Translations under genes and position numbers: made by a program
Part shown: positions 50,369-58,793 of the stretch, in pieces
Numbering within the stretch: the first letter of the stretch is position 1
Layout: each line of letters opens with the position of its first letter
Assembly (NCBI GenBank): GCA_031277685.1
Contig: JAITLV010000029.1
Location: 1-64,000, forward strand
Direction: 5' to 3'
Length of the DNA stretch: 64,000 nt
Source: Sphingobacterium sp.
Lineage (GTDB): Bacteria; Bacteroidota; Bacteroidia; Sphingobacteriales; Sphingobacteriaceae
The notes under the pieces: model-generated
Databases searched by the model: none
Told to the model about the DNA's origin: nothing
What the model saw: the letters and a program-made list of their open reading frames with translations, nothing else

Positions 50369-51691
50369 ATGCCTCTAATCATCGTTATTTTGGGAGTAGC
50401 TTTACTACTTCTTTTAGTCACTGTCGTCAGGTTAAACACGATCTTTTCATTACTGATAACCTCTGTTGCGGTCGGTTTTGCTATGAATATGAATGCTGTC
50501 GATATCCTTAAATCAATTGAAACCGGAGTGAGTAGTACTATGGGCCAGTTGGCACTTTTGTTGGCTTTCGGGTCTTTACTGGGTAAATTGATGGCGGAGG
50601 GGGGAGCTGCAGAAAAGATTACAATGGAACTAACGGCTGTATTTGGCAGAAAGAACTTACCTTGGGCAATGGTTCTCACGGGTTTTTTAGTTGGAATTCC
50701 TTTATTTTACAATGTCGGTTTTATCGTCTTAGTACCGTTTGTTTTCATGGTATGTGCTTCCAATAAAATGCCCTTACTTTATGTAGCTATTCCACTGCTG
50801 GCAGCGCTGTCCGTGACGCATGGTTATTTGCCACCACATCCGGGTGCTACAGCCATAGCGGTTACTTACAATGCGGATATCGGTTTGACAATGGCTTATG
50901 GCATTGTTGTGGCAATTCCGGCCATCATTATCGGTGGACCACTCTTTGGCAGGATGCTTAAGCGTATTCCGACCAACCCACCGGCCGAGTTTTTTCCTGA
51001 ACACAATCAAGCAGATAGGAAAGAGCTTCCCGGATTTGTAATTAGTATATTTACGGGGCTGTTTCCAATAATTTTAATTGCTTTTGGTTCATTTGCACAC
51101 CTACTATTCCCAGAAGGTTCCTCTTGGCTGACGGCACTACGTTTCTTGGGTGACCCAGTGGTGGCTTTAATGATTGCATCTCTAGTGGCGATGTACACGA
51201 TGGGTATCCGCCAAGGTAAAAGTTTGCGGGAGCAGTCAGAAAGTGTGGAAGAAGCAATTCGTGGGATAATGATGATCCTTTTTATCATTGCAGCATCAGG
51301 CGCCTTCAAGCAAATTTTGGTGGATAGTGGTGTAGCGAACTACATCGCTGACCTAACCGCAGACCTTAGCTTGTCGCCACTTGTGCTTGCATGGCTAATA
51401 GCCGGCATCATTCGCCTAGTTATCGGTTCGGCAAGTGTTGCTGGACTCACGGCAGCGGGCATTATGCTCCCCATTGTGCAAGCAGGAGATGTTACTCCTG
51501 AATTAATGGTGCTAGCAACTGGAGCGGGGAGTCTCATGTTCTCACACGTCAATGATCCAGGGTTTTGGATGTTTAAATCTTATTTTGGAGTGAGCATGAA
51601 GGATACATTTCGTTCATGGACGGTGATGGAAACACTCGTTTCTGTTATTGGATTGATCGGTGTCTTGATTTTACACTGGCTTGGTCATTGA
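50369..51691 (+). CDS. GntP family gluconate:H+ symporter
   Basis: GSLLGKLMAEGGAAEKI; HGYLPPHPGATAIAVTYNADIG; GSASVAGLTAAGI; HVNDPGFWMFK. Confidence 0.95.
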   Translation: MPLIIVILGVALLLLLVTVVRLNTIFSLLITSVAVGFAMNMNAVDILKSIETGVSSTMGQLALLLAFGSLLGKLMAEGGAAEKITMELTAVFGRKNLPWAMVLTGFLVGIPLFYNVGFIVLVPFVFMVCASNKMPLLYVAIPLLAALSVTHGYLPPHPGATAIAVTYNADIGLTMAYGIVVAIPAIIIGGPLFGRMLKRIPTNPPAEFFPEHNQADRKELPGFVISIFTGLFPIILIAFGSFAHLLFPEGSSWLTALRFLGDPVVALMIASLVAMYTMGIRQGKSLREQSESVEEAIRGIMMILFIIAASGAFKQILVDSGVANYIADLTADLSLSPLVLAWLIAGIIRLVIGSASVAGLTAAGIMLPIVQAGDVTPELMVLATGAGSLMFSHVNDPGFWMFKSYFGVSMKDTFRSWTVMETLVSVIGLIGVLILHWLGH

Positions 51692-51995
51692 CAGCGAATG
51701 AGAAAGTTTCCTATTGCCATACAGCGTTAGTTATAATGTCGCCTTTGTTGCTTGATAATCGCATCCGAAAGATTTAAAGTTCTTTCGGACTTGGTTTCAC
51801 CCAGTCAATTGCTTCTCCAATAATTTTTAAAGTTGCCGCAAGACCGGCTTCATTAACCATCGTTGTAAAATAAATATGGTTTATTTTGAGGAACATAAAC
51901 AGGAGCGCGTATTGTTGCTGTAGCTCAACGAAACGATTATATGAAGTAATCGCAAAGATATACATGAATAGCTCAAACGAATATTAAATTATACC

Positions 51996-52026
51996 AGCCC
52001 ATAATTGACTGATTATGGGCTTTTTT
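51996..52026 (+). terminator. Terminator upstream of the TPM gene
   Basis: AGCCCATAAT-tgactg-ATTATGGGCTTTTTT. Confidence 0.8.
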
Positions 52027-52099
52027 ATGTTCAAAAGAATTGTTTGCAATTTTTTTCTTAATATCGTGAAAATGAACCAAATTTTGTCGTTCTAAAACT

Positions 52100-53584
52100 A
52101 TGCAGAGATTACGTTATTTTTATGTTTTTTTGTTGATCTGGGTAGGAAGCTGTCTCACCGGATTATCAGCTTTCGGACAATTTACCGCCTATACCGTCGA
52201 CAATTTGCCAAGTCCGAAACTAAAGGGACAGGATTATTTTGTTTCCAATCCTGATGGGATTCTATCTTCCGGTACGGTCGCGGAACTGGATGGCTTATCG
52301 ACACAGATCGAAGCGGCCACCAAGAGTGAATTTGCCATTGTTGTCGTCAATGACTATGTCGGTGACAGCGATTTCGAATTTGCCTTAAAATTGTTCAATA
52401 CTTGGGGCATCGGTAAGAAAGAAAGCAATAATGGGCTATTGCTGTTTATCGCTAAAGACCGACGAGAATACCGTTTTATTACGGGATATGGTATGGAAAG
52501 CACCTTGCCGGATGCCTATCTAAAACGAATAGGCGAGAAGTATCTGGTGCCTAATTTTAGAGACGAAAATTATGATCAAGGTGTCCTCGAGGCTTCACAG
52601 TTTATAAAAACAATACTTACCTCGCCGGATAGCAAAGCTGAGCTGGAACGCTTAATGCCAGAGGCAACGCCGGTCTGGAGTTTTAAGAGTCCTATCTTAC
52701 GAAATTCATTATTGGTATTGGGTTTATTTGCTATTTGCTATATCTGGTTGGGTGAGGTGACCCGGGCGATCAAAGGGCAGCTGACCAAAAAAAGTAAGTA
52801 TTTTCCACCTTTGGTCAGCGGCTGTGGCTGTATGGGAATGTTAATGTTTGCCAGTGTATTTATATGTGCTTTTGCATTGAATAATTTTGAAGTTGTCTAT
52901 CAATGGAAAAATCTGCCCTACTTTATTTTTATATTTGGCAGTATTACACTGGCGATGAAATACAATGCCAGCAGGACACAGATTGTCAATTCCTATCGTG
53001 ATGAAGAGAATATTCAGAAGGCCCTGCGCAAATTTCGTGTTTGGGGACTTATTCCCTTGCTGTTTAGCCCATTGGCGCTATTCGACCTCTTTGGGTTAAA
53101 TAAGCGCATCCGAAAAAATGAACTTCGGTTGGCTCCACCAGATCAGTCTGGGCGTTGGTTACGTATGAATAAGGATGATGCATCTACCCGGGAAAGCGCA
53201 TACTTGGATAAGGGACAGCTTATGGAGGAGAAAATTGGCAGCCGGTCTTATGAGATTTGGGTCGATCAGGCAAGCAATGAAACCAAGTTAGTTCCCTGGG
53301 ATGAAAATGCTGGCTATGTTGATTGTCCCGAGTGCCATTACCGTACGTTTGAAACCGGACTTTCACATACGATCCGATCGGCGACGTATAGTTCGCAAGG
53401 ACTGGAAGAACGTTTTGATAAGTGTAAGAACTGTGGACATCGGGTATCTCATGGTGAGCATGCTACTCCTGTCAGAGTACGTTCATCATCAAGTAGCTCC
53501 GGAGGAGGATCTAGCAGCAGTGGTGGCGGTGGAAGTTTTGGCGGCGGCTCGTCTGGTGGCGGTGGTGCAGGAGGACGATGGTAA
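52100..53584 (+). CDS. TPM domain (YgcG-like) membrane protein with Gly/Ser-rich tail
   Basis: VSNPDGILSSGTVAELDGLSTQIEAATKSEFAIVVVNDYVGDSDFEFALKLFNTWGIGKKESNNGLLLFIAKDRREYRFITGYGME; C-terminal SSSSGGGSSSSGGGGSFGGGSSGGGGAGGRW. Confidence 0.9.
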   Translation: MQRLRYFYVFLLIWVGSCLTGLSAFGQFTAYTVDNLPSPKLKGQDYFVSNPDGILSSGTVAELDGLSTQIEAATKSEFAIVVVNDYVGDSDFEFALKLFNTWGIGKKESNNGLLLFIAKDRREYRFITGYGMESTLPDAYLKRIGEKYLVPNFRDENYDQGVLEASQFIKTILTSPDSKAELERLMPEATPVWSFKSPILRNSLLVLGLFAICYIWLGEVTRAIKGQLTKKSKYFPPLVSGCGCMGMLMFASVFICAFALNNFEVVYQWKNLPYFIFIFGSITLAMKYNASRTQIVNSYRDEENIQKALRKFRVWGLIPLLFSPLALFDLFGLNKRIRKNELRLAPPDQSGRWLRMNKDDASTRESAYLDKGQLMEEKIGSRSYEIWVDQASNETKLVPWDENAGYVDCPECHYRTFETGLSHTIRSATYSSQGLEERFDKCKNCGHRVSHGEHATPVRVRSSSSSSGGGSSSSGGGGSFGGGSSGGGGAGGRW

Positions 53585-53676
53585 TCCTCAATTTAGGGGC
53601 AAAAAAAAGGTTTCCAAACGGGGAGAATGAAAACCTTAAATAACCAATTATAAACCTAAATTATGATGACACAAAT

Positions 53677-53697
53677 ATAGTGTATTTATTACACTAT
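53677..53697 (+). terminator. Hairpin upstream of the lipid cluster (probable terminator)
   Basis: ATAGTGTA-tttat-TACACTAT followed closely by a T tract. Confidence 0.6.
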
Positions 53698-53747
53698 CAA
53701 AAGTTTTTTTTAAAAAAAATAAAAAAAGTGAGCTACATAGCATATTT

Positions 53748-54353
53748 ATGATTTCTGTTTACAAATTAAAACCAAAGTTTCAGCAGTTATTGATGCCGAT
53801 ACTAACCTTTTTGAATCGGAAGAGGGTAACGGCCAATCAAATTACTATTGGCTCGATCATCTTATCTTTGGTCATTGCTGTATTGTTCTGGTATGCCGAT
53901 CGGGTGACAATTTTCTATCTGGCCTTACCAATCGGCTTACTATTACGGATGGCGCTCAATGCACTGGATGGTATGATGGCGCGTCTTTTTAATCAAATGA
54001 GTAAAAAAGGAGAGGTTTTGAATGAGGTAGGCGATATCGTCTCCGATGTAATGATCTTTTTCCCCTTACTGAAATTTCATCCGGAAAGTCTATATCTGGT
54101 CATTGGCTTTATAGTTTTGAGCATTATCAATGAATTTTGTGGTCTCATCGGAAAGGTGATAGCCAATGATCGCCGTTATGACGGACCAATGGGGAAAAGT
54201 GATCGCGCGCTACTGCTAGGCCTTTATGGTATTTTGAGCGTGTTACATATCCCGATAACAGGAATTTCAGTCTATATTTTTGCTGTTTTATGTTTGTTGT
54301 TGGTGTTGAGTTCATTAACACGACTGAGAAAGGCATTGGTAGTACATGAATGA
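53748..54353 (+). CDS. CDP-alcohol phosphatidyltransferase family protein (YnbA-like)
   Basis: NALDGMMARLFNQMSKKGEVLNEVGD matches the spacing of the CDP-OH-P motif; multiple TM. Confidence 0.88.
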   Translation: MISVYKLKPKFQQLLMPILTFLNRKRVTANQITIGSIILSLVIAVLFWYADRVTIFYLALPIGLLLRMALNALDGMMARLFNQMSKKGEVLNEVGDIVSDVMIFFPLLKFHPESLYLVIGFIVLSIINEFCGLIGKVIANDRRYDGPMGKSDRALLLGLYGILSVLHIPITGISVYIFAVLCLLLVLSSLTRLRKALVVHE

Positions 54354-55191
54354 GGCCGCTAATCCAAATGGTAAGTTTGCTGATGTTCCAGTCAGGGTAA
54401 GAAGCTGGGTCTATATTATTCTTGTATTGGCGATCGCATTTGTTCCTGCCAGAACATCGGTATTATTCGTTTGCTGGCTCACCTTTCAGGGCATGTGCGA
54501 GTTCGTGAGGATGTTTGTCCCTAAATTTCGGATGGCGCTACTTTTTGCTCTTGTTGTTGGTCTTGTGGAACTGGGGCTTCTATATTACTGTTCCTATGCC
54601 GCCTATCTATCCTGGGCCAGTTTGTTATGTGTAGGTATTGGACTATTTTTTTTGCTGGGACAAAAGACGGGGATAAAAGCTACTATCGGATTATTTTTTG
54701 GTGCGGGTGCCTGTTTGCTTGCATTTAGTCAGCTGAGTTTTATTCGGGCCGTTGGGCTCGATCACAATGACCTATTGGGATTAAAACTTGTGGCTTATAT
54801 CATTGTTTTAACAGAACTGAATGATGTATTCCAGTATCTAATGGGTAAATTTTTTGGTAAGCGAAAAATTGTTCCGCATATCAGCCCAAATAAAACCGTT
54901 GCTGGATGTGTTGGCGGGATTGCCCTGACCATCATTTTGAGTAATATCTTAGGGTATCTATTGCTGCCGTTTGGCAATTTTGCTATTTTTTCGGTGCTTG
55001 GTCTTATATTTGGTTTTTTAGGATTCTGTGGCGATGTACTATTTTCTTATTTGAAACGGAAGACCGGTGTCAAAGATACAGGTACTTTAATCCCTGGGCA
55101 TGGAGGCTTGCTGGATCGTATAGATAGCCTGCTTTTTAATGCACCTGTTTTCTATGGATTGATTTGCTTGATAGGAATAATGAAGTTGTAA
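54346..55191 (+). CDS. Phosphatidate cytidylyltransferase (CdsA/YnbB-like)
   Basis: SPNKTVAGCVGGI; C-terminal DVLFSYLKRKTGVKDTGTLIPGHGGLLDRIDSLLFNAPVFY. Confidence 0.95.
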   Translation: MNEAANPNGKFADVPVRVRSWVYIILVLAIAFVPARTSVLFVCWLTFQGMCEFVRMFVPKFRMALLFALVVGLVELGLLYYCSYAAYLSWASLLCVGIGLFFLLGQKTGIKATIGLFFGAGACLLAFSQLSFIRAVGLDHNDLLGLKLVAYIIVLTELNDVFQYLMGKFFGKRKIVPHISPNKTVAGCVGGIALTIILSNILGYLLLPFGNFAIFSVLGLIFGFLGFCGDVLFSYLKRKTGVKDTGTLIPGHGGLLDRIDSLLFNAPVFYGLICLIGIMKL

Positions 55192-55225
55192 TGGTGTTAT
55201 GGAGCTGATCAATATCGGCTAATTT

Positions 55226-56305
55226 ATGGAGTGCTATGTCTCGAATCTCATGTCTAATAGCTCAAAAATGAAATATCAACGGGCAGTTTTGTTTTCAGGG
55301 GGAGGTACGCGTTTTGGCCTATATATAGGGATGTATGCCGCCTTGGAAGAAATGGGGCTAAAACCGGATTTGCTGATTGCTACCTGCGGTGGATCACTGG
55401 CTACGGCGATTATTCAGGCTTTTGCAACAGATACTGCCCGTAAATCTTACCTTCAATCCGAGGAGTTTTACCGTTTTTTTTGTGGACATCAGCTGACTGA
55501 ACAACGTCAGCTGGGCAAACTAGGCTGGTACGTGTTAAAGAAGCAATTGGACAAAAGGCGGGCTCCCTATCTGGAAGATGTTTTTCATCGGTATCTGGTC
55601 AATATGGAGCATGATCTGTCCCCCTTCTTACCGACGCTAGATCAACCCTATTCGGCTGAAATTCCGGCGATTCTCATTGGTTCGAGAATGCTCTTTGAAC
55701 CGTCGGCGGTCGGTGGCCGGCGTGGGCGACAAAAGCTGTATCAAAAAGTCATTATGGGCGATGCAGAGGCATTATCTCGGATAGATCCAGTTGCTATTCA
55801 GATTCCAGGTGAAAACTATGGACAAAGTGCTGTTGCGTCCGCCATTGAAGTCAATGCGGAGATAACACTGTTGGACGCTGTTCGTATTTCCATGTCGGAT
55901 ATGTTTTATATTGAACCAATACAGTGGCGGGGGGATTATTATGCAGGAGGAGCCATTGATCTCGTACCGGTAGAACTGGCGCAATCTTTGGCCGATGAAA
56001 TTATCTGCGAGCGAAAACAGCCTTATAAAACCCAGGAGGAGTGTCTGGTAAGAGCTGTGCTGGGCTTTAGCGGCAATCAACGTTTGCAGGATATTGATCA
56101 GCAGTATCAGCATATCCGATGGATCGATACCGCGGATGCGGCACAACAGCTGGAAGGAAGCTATTGTAAAAAAGGGATAGACTGGCGTAGATTTGAAATA
56201 ACATTATCTCTGCCGGCAAGTCTGGATGAATTTGCGGTATCGATGGAAGCCCAATGGAATTACGGTTATCGAAAGACCTTGGAAATGCGTACGGGAGTAG
56301 CATAG
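55226..56305 (+). CDS. Patatin-like phospholipase family protein
   Basis: VLFSGGGTRFGLYIGMYAALEEMGLKPDLLIATCGGSLATAI; DYYAGGAIDLVPVELAQSLADEIICERK. Confidence 0.85.
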   Translation: MECYVSNLMSNSSKMKYQRAVLFSGGGTRFGLYIGMYAALEEMGLKPDLLIATCGGSLATAIIQAFATDTARKSYLQSEEFYRFFCGHQLTEQRQLGKLGWYVLKKQLDKRRAPYLEDVFHRYLVNMEHDLSPFLPTLDQPYSAEIPAILIGSRMLFEPSAVGGRRGRQKLYQKVIMGDAEALSRIDPVAIQIPGENYGQSAVASAIEVNAEITLLDAVRISMSDMFYIEPIQWRGDYYAGGAIDLVPVELAQSLADEIICERKQPYKTQEECLVRAVLGFSGNQRLQDIDQQYQHIRWIDTADAAQQLEGSYCKKGIDWRRFEITLSLPASLDEFAVSMEAQWNYGYRKTLEMRTGVA

Positions 56306-56507
56306 CATGTACTGGAATATTAGTCGTTTGAAGAGGTCGGGTCAGTTGAGAGATGATACATGATGTACATAAATTATACAGTTCAGCGGCGTTTGGAGAT
56401 ACATATAATATGGAATCTATTGGGTGATTTAATCCGGCAATCCGATGGTTTATTCTTTGGTGTGATGACTCGATCTGAGGGTAACACCATCACTATTTTT
56501 TAGTAAA

Positions 56508-57263
56508 ATGAAGGTATTTATAGCAGGAGGTACAAGTGGAATAGGTCTGGCGTTAGCGACAGGCTATCTCCGGCAGGGGGCTGAAGTCGCTGTTTGCGGT
56601 CGAAATCTTTCAAAGTTGGACGATCAACATGCGTATGCTGCGCTGGCCAAGTTTGAAGCAGATGTATGTGATCGAAATGCGCTGGCTGATGCGGTTGTTG
56701 CATTCTGCGAGGATAATGCACTAGATCTTTTTATTAATTGTACTGGAAGTTATGCTGATGATGTGGCACAGCGCATCAGCTATGAGGAGGCTAATGCGAT
56801 GCTTCGGATCAATATGTTGGGCACGATCAACTGTTTTGAAGTTGCCCAGGAAGCAATGCGCGGGCAATCGGGTGGACAGATCGTCACCATCGCATCCGTA
56901 TCGGGGACGCTGGATTTTCCCCATTCAAGTTTATATAGCAAAACAAAACGGGCCGCTATCCAAGTCGCTGATGCCTATCGCAGGGCATTGATGCCCTATG
57001 GGATTACCGTGACAGTGGTTGCGCCCGGATATGTGGATACGCTCAAATTACGCGAACTTAATCAGCAGGATCTCTCAAAAAAACCTTTTTTAATCAGTGT
57101 GGAAGATGCAGCGCAACGAATCTTCAAAGCCATACAGCAAAAAAAAGAAATTGTGATTTTTCCAAAGCGTATGAAATGGTTGATGGGATTTTTGGGATTG
57201 CTCCCACATGTATTATTGCGTAATATTATGTTTAGGAAAGCCAAATGGATGAAAAACGATTAA
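56508..57263 (+). CDS. Short-chain dehydrogenase/reductase
   Basis: MKVFIAGGTSGIGLALATGYLRQG; SVSGTLDFPHSSLYSKTKRAAIQ (YxxxK); hydrophobic C-terminus. Confidence 0.93.
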   Translation: MKVFIAGGTSGIGLALATGYLRQGAEVAVCGRNLSKLDDQHAYAALAKFEADVCDRNALADAVVAFCEDNALDLFINCTGSYADDVAQRISYEEANAMLRINMLGTINCFEVAQEAMRGQSGGQIVTIASVSGTLDFPHSSLYSKTKRAAIQVADAYRRALMPYGITVTVVAPGYVDTLKLRELNQQDLSKKPFLISVEDAAQRIFKAIQQKKEIVIFPKRMKWLMGFLGLLPHVLLRNIMFRKAKWMKND

Positions 57264-58696
57264 AGAAGGCTAGCGGACAGCTTGTTATAGTGATCTACTG
57301 CCTGTTGCTTTTTCAGTTTACCTATCCGCTGACAGCGGCCTATGCCGCTAATTTAGCAGTTGTCCCCTCATTGCTGTTTGACTTTGAACGATATATTCCA
57401 TTTGTGCCGTGGATGATCCTGCCTTATATGAGCAGTGGTTTGTTTTTTTGTGTTGTTCCATTTTATTGTCAGTCGAAAGCGCAATGCCTTTGCTATGCAA
57501 AGCGATTCACTTTCATTACGCTTATTGCTGCACTGTGTTTTATTCTTTTTCCGTTGCGCGTTTCTTTTGAAAGACCAGCCGTTGATAATCCCCTATTCAG
57601 TATTTTCTTTTCCTTTTTAAAGAAATATGATTCACCTTTTAATCAGGCTCCTTCTCTACACGTTGCCTATGCTTGCCTATTTTGGGCTGTACTGCGCTGG
57701 AAAATCAGCGGATGGCAAAGAATTGCTGTAGGTATCTGGCTCCTGCTGATGGGCATAGCGACGCTGACAGTATATCAGCACCATATCATAGATGTGCTGA
57801 CAGCCCTGTTACTTGTTCAGATAAGTTTTATACTTTTTCCGAATATTGTTGACACAGAATATAATCAACCGCAGAAATCGGCGCAAGGAAGGCGTTCTGG
57901 TCATGACAGGAGATGTGATGAAGGTCATAGTGAAGGTGTGAACTCAAATATTGACAGTAATCGGTTTGAAAGGCGTATTCTGCCGATAAGAAATCAACAG
58001 CTAGCGAATACGTATTACCTCATCGGGTGGATATTCACGCTACTGGCACTCCTCTGCGAGGGATATGTATTGCCACTGATTCTGTTTGCTTGGGTAGCTT
58101 TAGTCTGCTTTGCCATTGGTTACAATTACCTGCGCGGTAATACGGGTTTTTTGAAGGATCATCGGGGTCGAATACCGCTGATAAAGAAAGTATTTTACGC
58201 GCCTTACCAATTTGCCTATCGGTTGATGTGGCATTTTTTTAGAAAGAAAAATAATCCGCTGCTGATGGAGTTATTACCCCGCTGTTATGTGGGGCCAAGG
58301 TTGAATTCTTCGGAACTTGTAGCCTTGGGATTGGATCACAATCTGGTTGTTTTTGACCTCGCAGCTGAGCTGGAGGATGTACAGCTGTTGGGTACCATGG
58401 AAAAATACTATTCTTTCCCTTTGCTGGATATTGCGGAGATCGATGTGCATGATGCCCATGTGGTCATAGATGCAATGGTAACCGCTTACCGCAACTTGGA
58501 TGAACATGAAAATATGATCATTCATTGTACAATGGGTTATAGTAGGAGCATGATTTTTGCTATTCTGATGACTCAGGAATTATTATCTTTAGATTTAAAT
58601 AAAGCTATCGGTCGGGTGAAGTCGATCAATAGGCATACGGTATTGCGGGATCATACGATCCAGTTGATGAAAATTATCGTCGCGGGCAGATCTTGA
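57245..58696 (+). CDS. PAP2-like / dual-specificity phosphatase fusion (YnbD-like)
   Basis: N-terminal TM PAP2-like motifs APSLHVAY and HHIIDV; C-terminal IIHCTMGYSRSM (CX5R). Confidence 0.88.
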   Translation: MDEKRLKKASGQLVIVIYCLLLFQFTYPLTAAYAANLAVVPSLLFDFERYIPFVPWMILPYMSSGLFFCVVPFYCQSKAQCLCYAKRFTFITLIAALCFILFPLRVSFERPAVDNPLFSIFFSFLKKYDSPFNQAPSLHVAYACLFWAVLRWKISGWQRIAVGIWLLLMGIATLTVYQHHIIDVLTALLLVQISFILFPNIVDTEYNQPQKSAQGRRSGHDRRCDEGHSEGVNSNIDSNRFERRILPIRNQQLANTYYLIGWIFTLLALLCEGYVLPLILFAWVALVCFAIGYNYLRGNTGFLKDHRGRIPLIKKVFYAPYQFAYRLMWHFFRKKNNPLLMELLPRCYVGPRLNSSELVALGLDHNLVVFDLAAELEDVQLLGTMEKYYSFPLLDIAEIDVHDAHVVIDAMVTAYRNLDEHENMIIHCTMGYSRSMIFAILMTQELLSLDLNKAIGRVKSINRHTVLRDHTIQLMKIIVAGRS

Positions 58697-58793
58697 TCAA
58701 GATGGATGGCTCGGTCTTTGTTTTTAACAGCCATAGCTGAATAGATACTAAAATTACATACGCCATTGTATTGATGGAATAAATTATAAAAAG

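Noticed and set aside
51774-51965. 63-aa minus-strand ORF downstream of the gntP gene
   Set aside because: No recognisable domain or good ribosome-binding context; could be spurious, so not listed as CDS.
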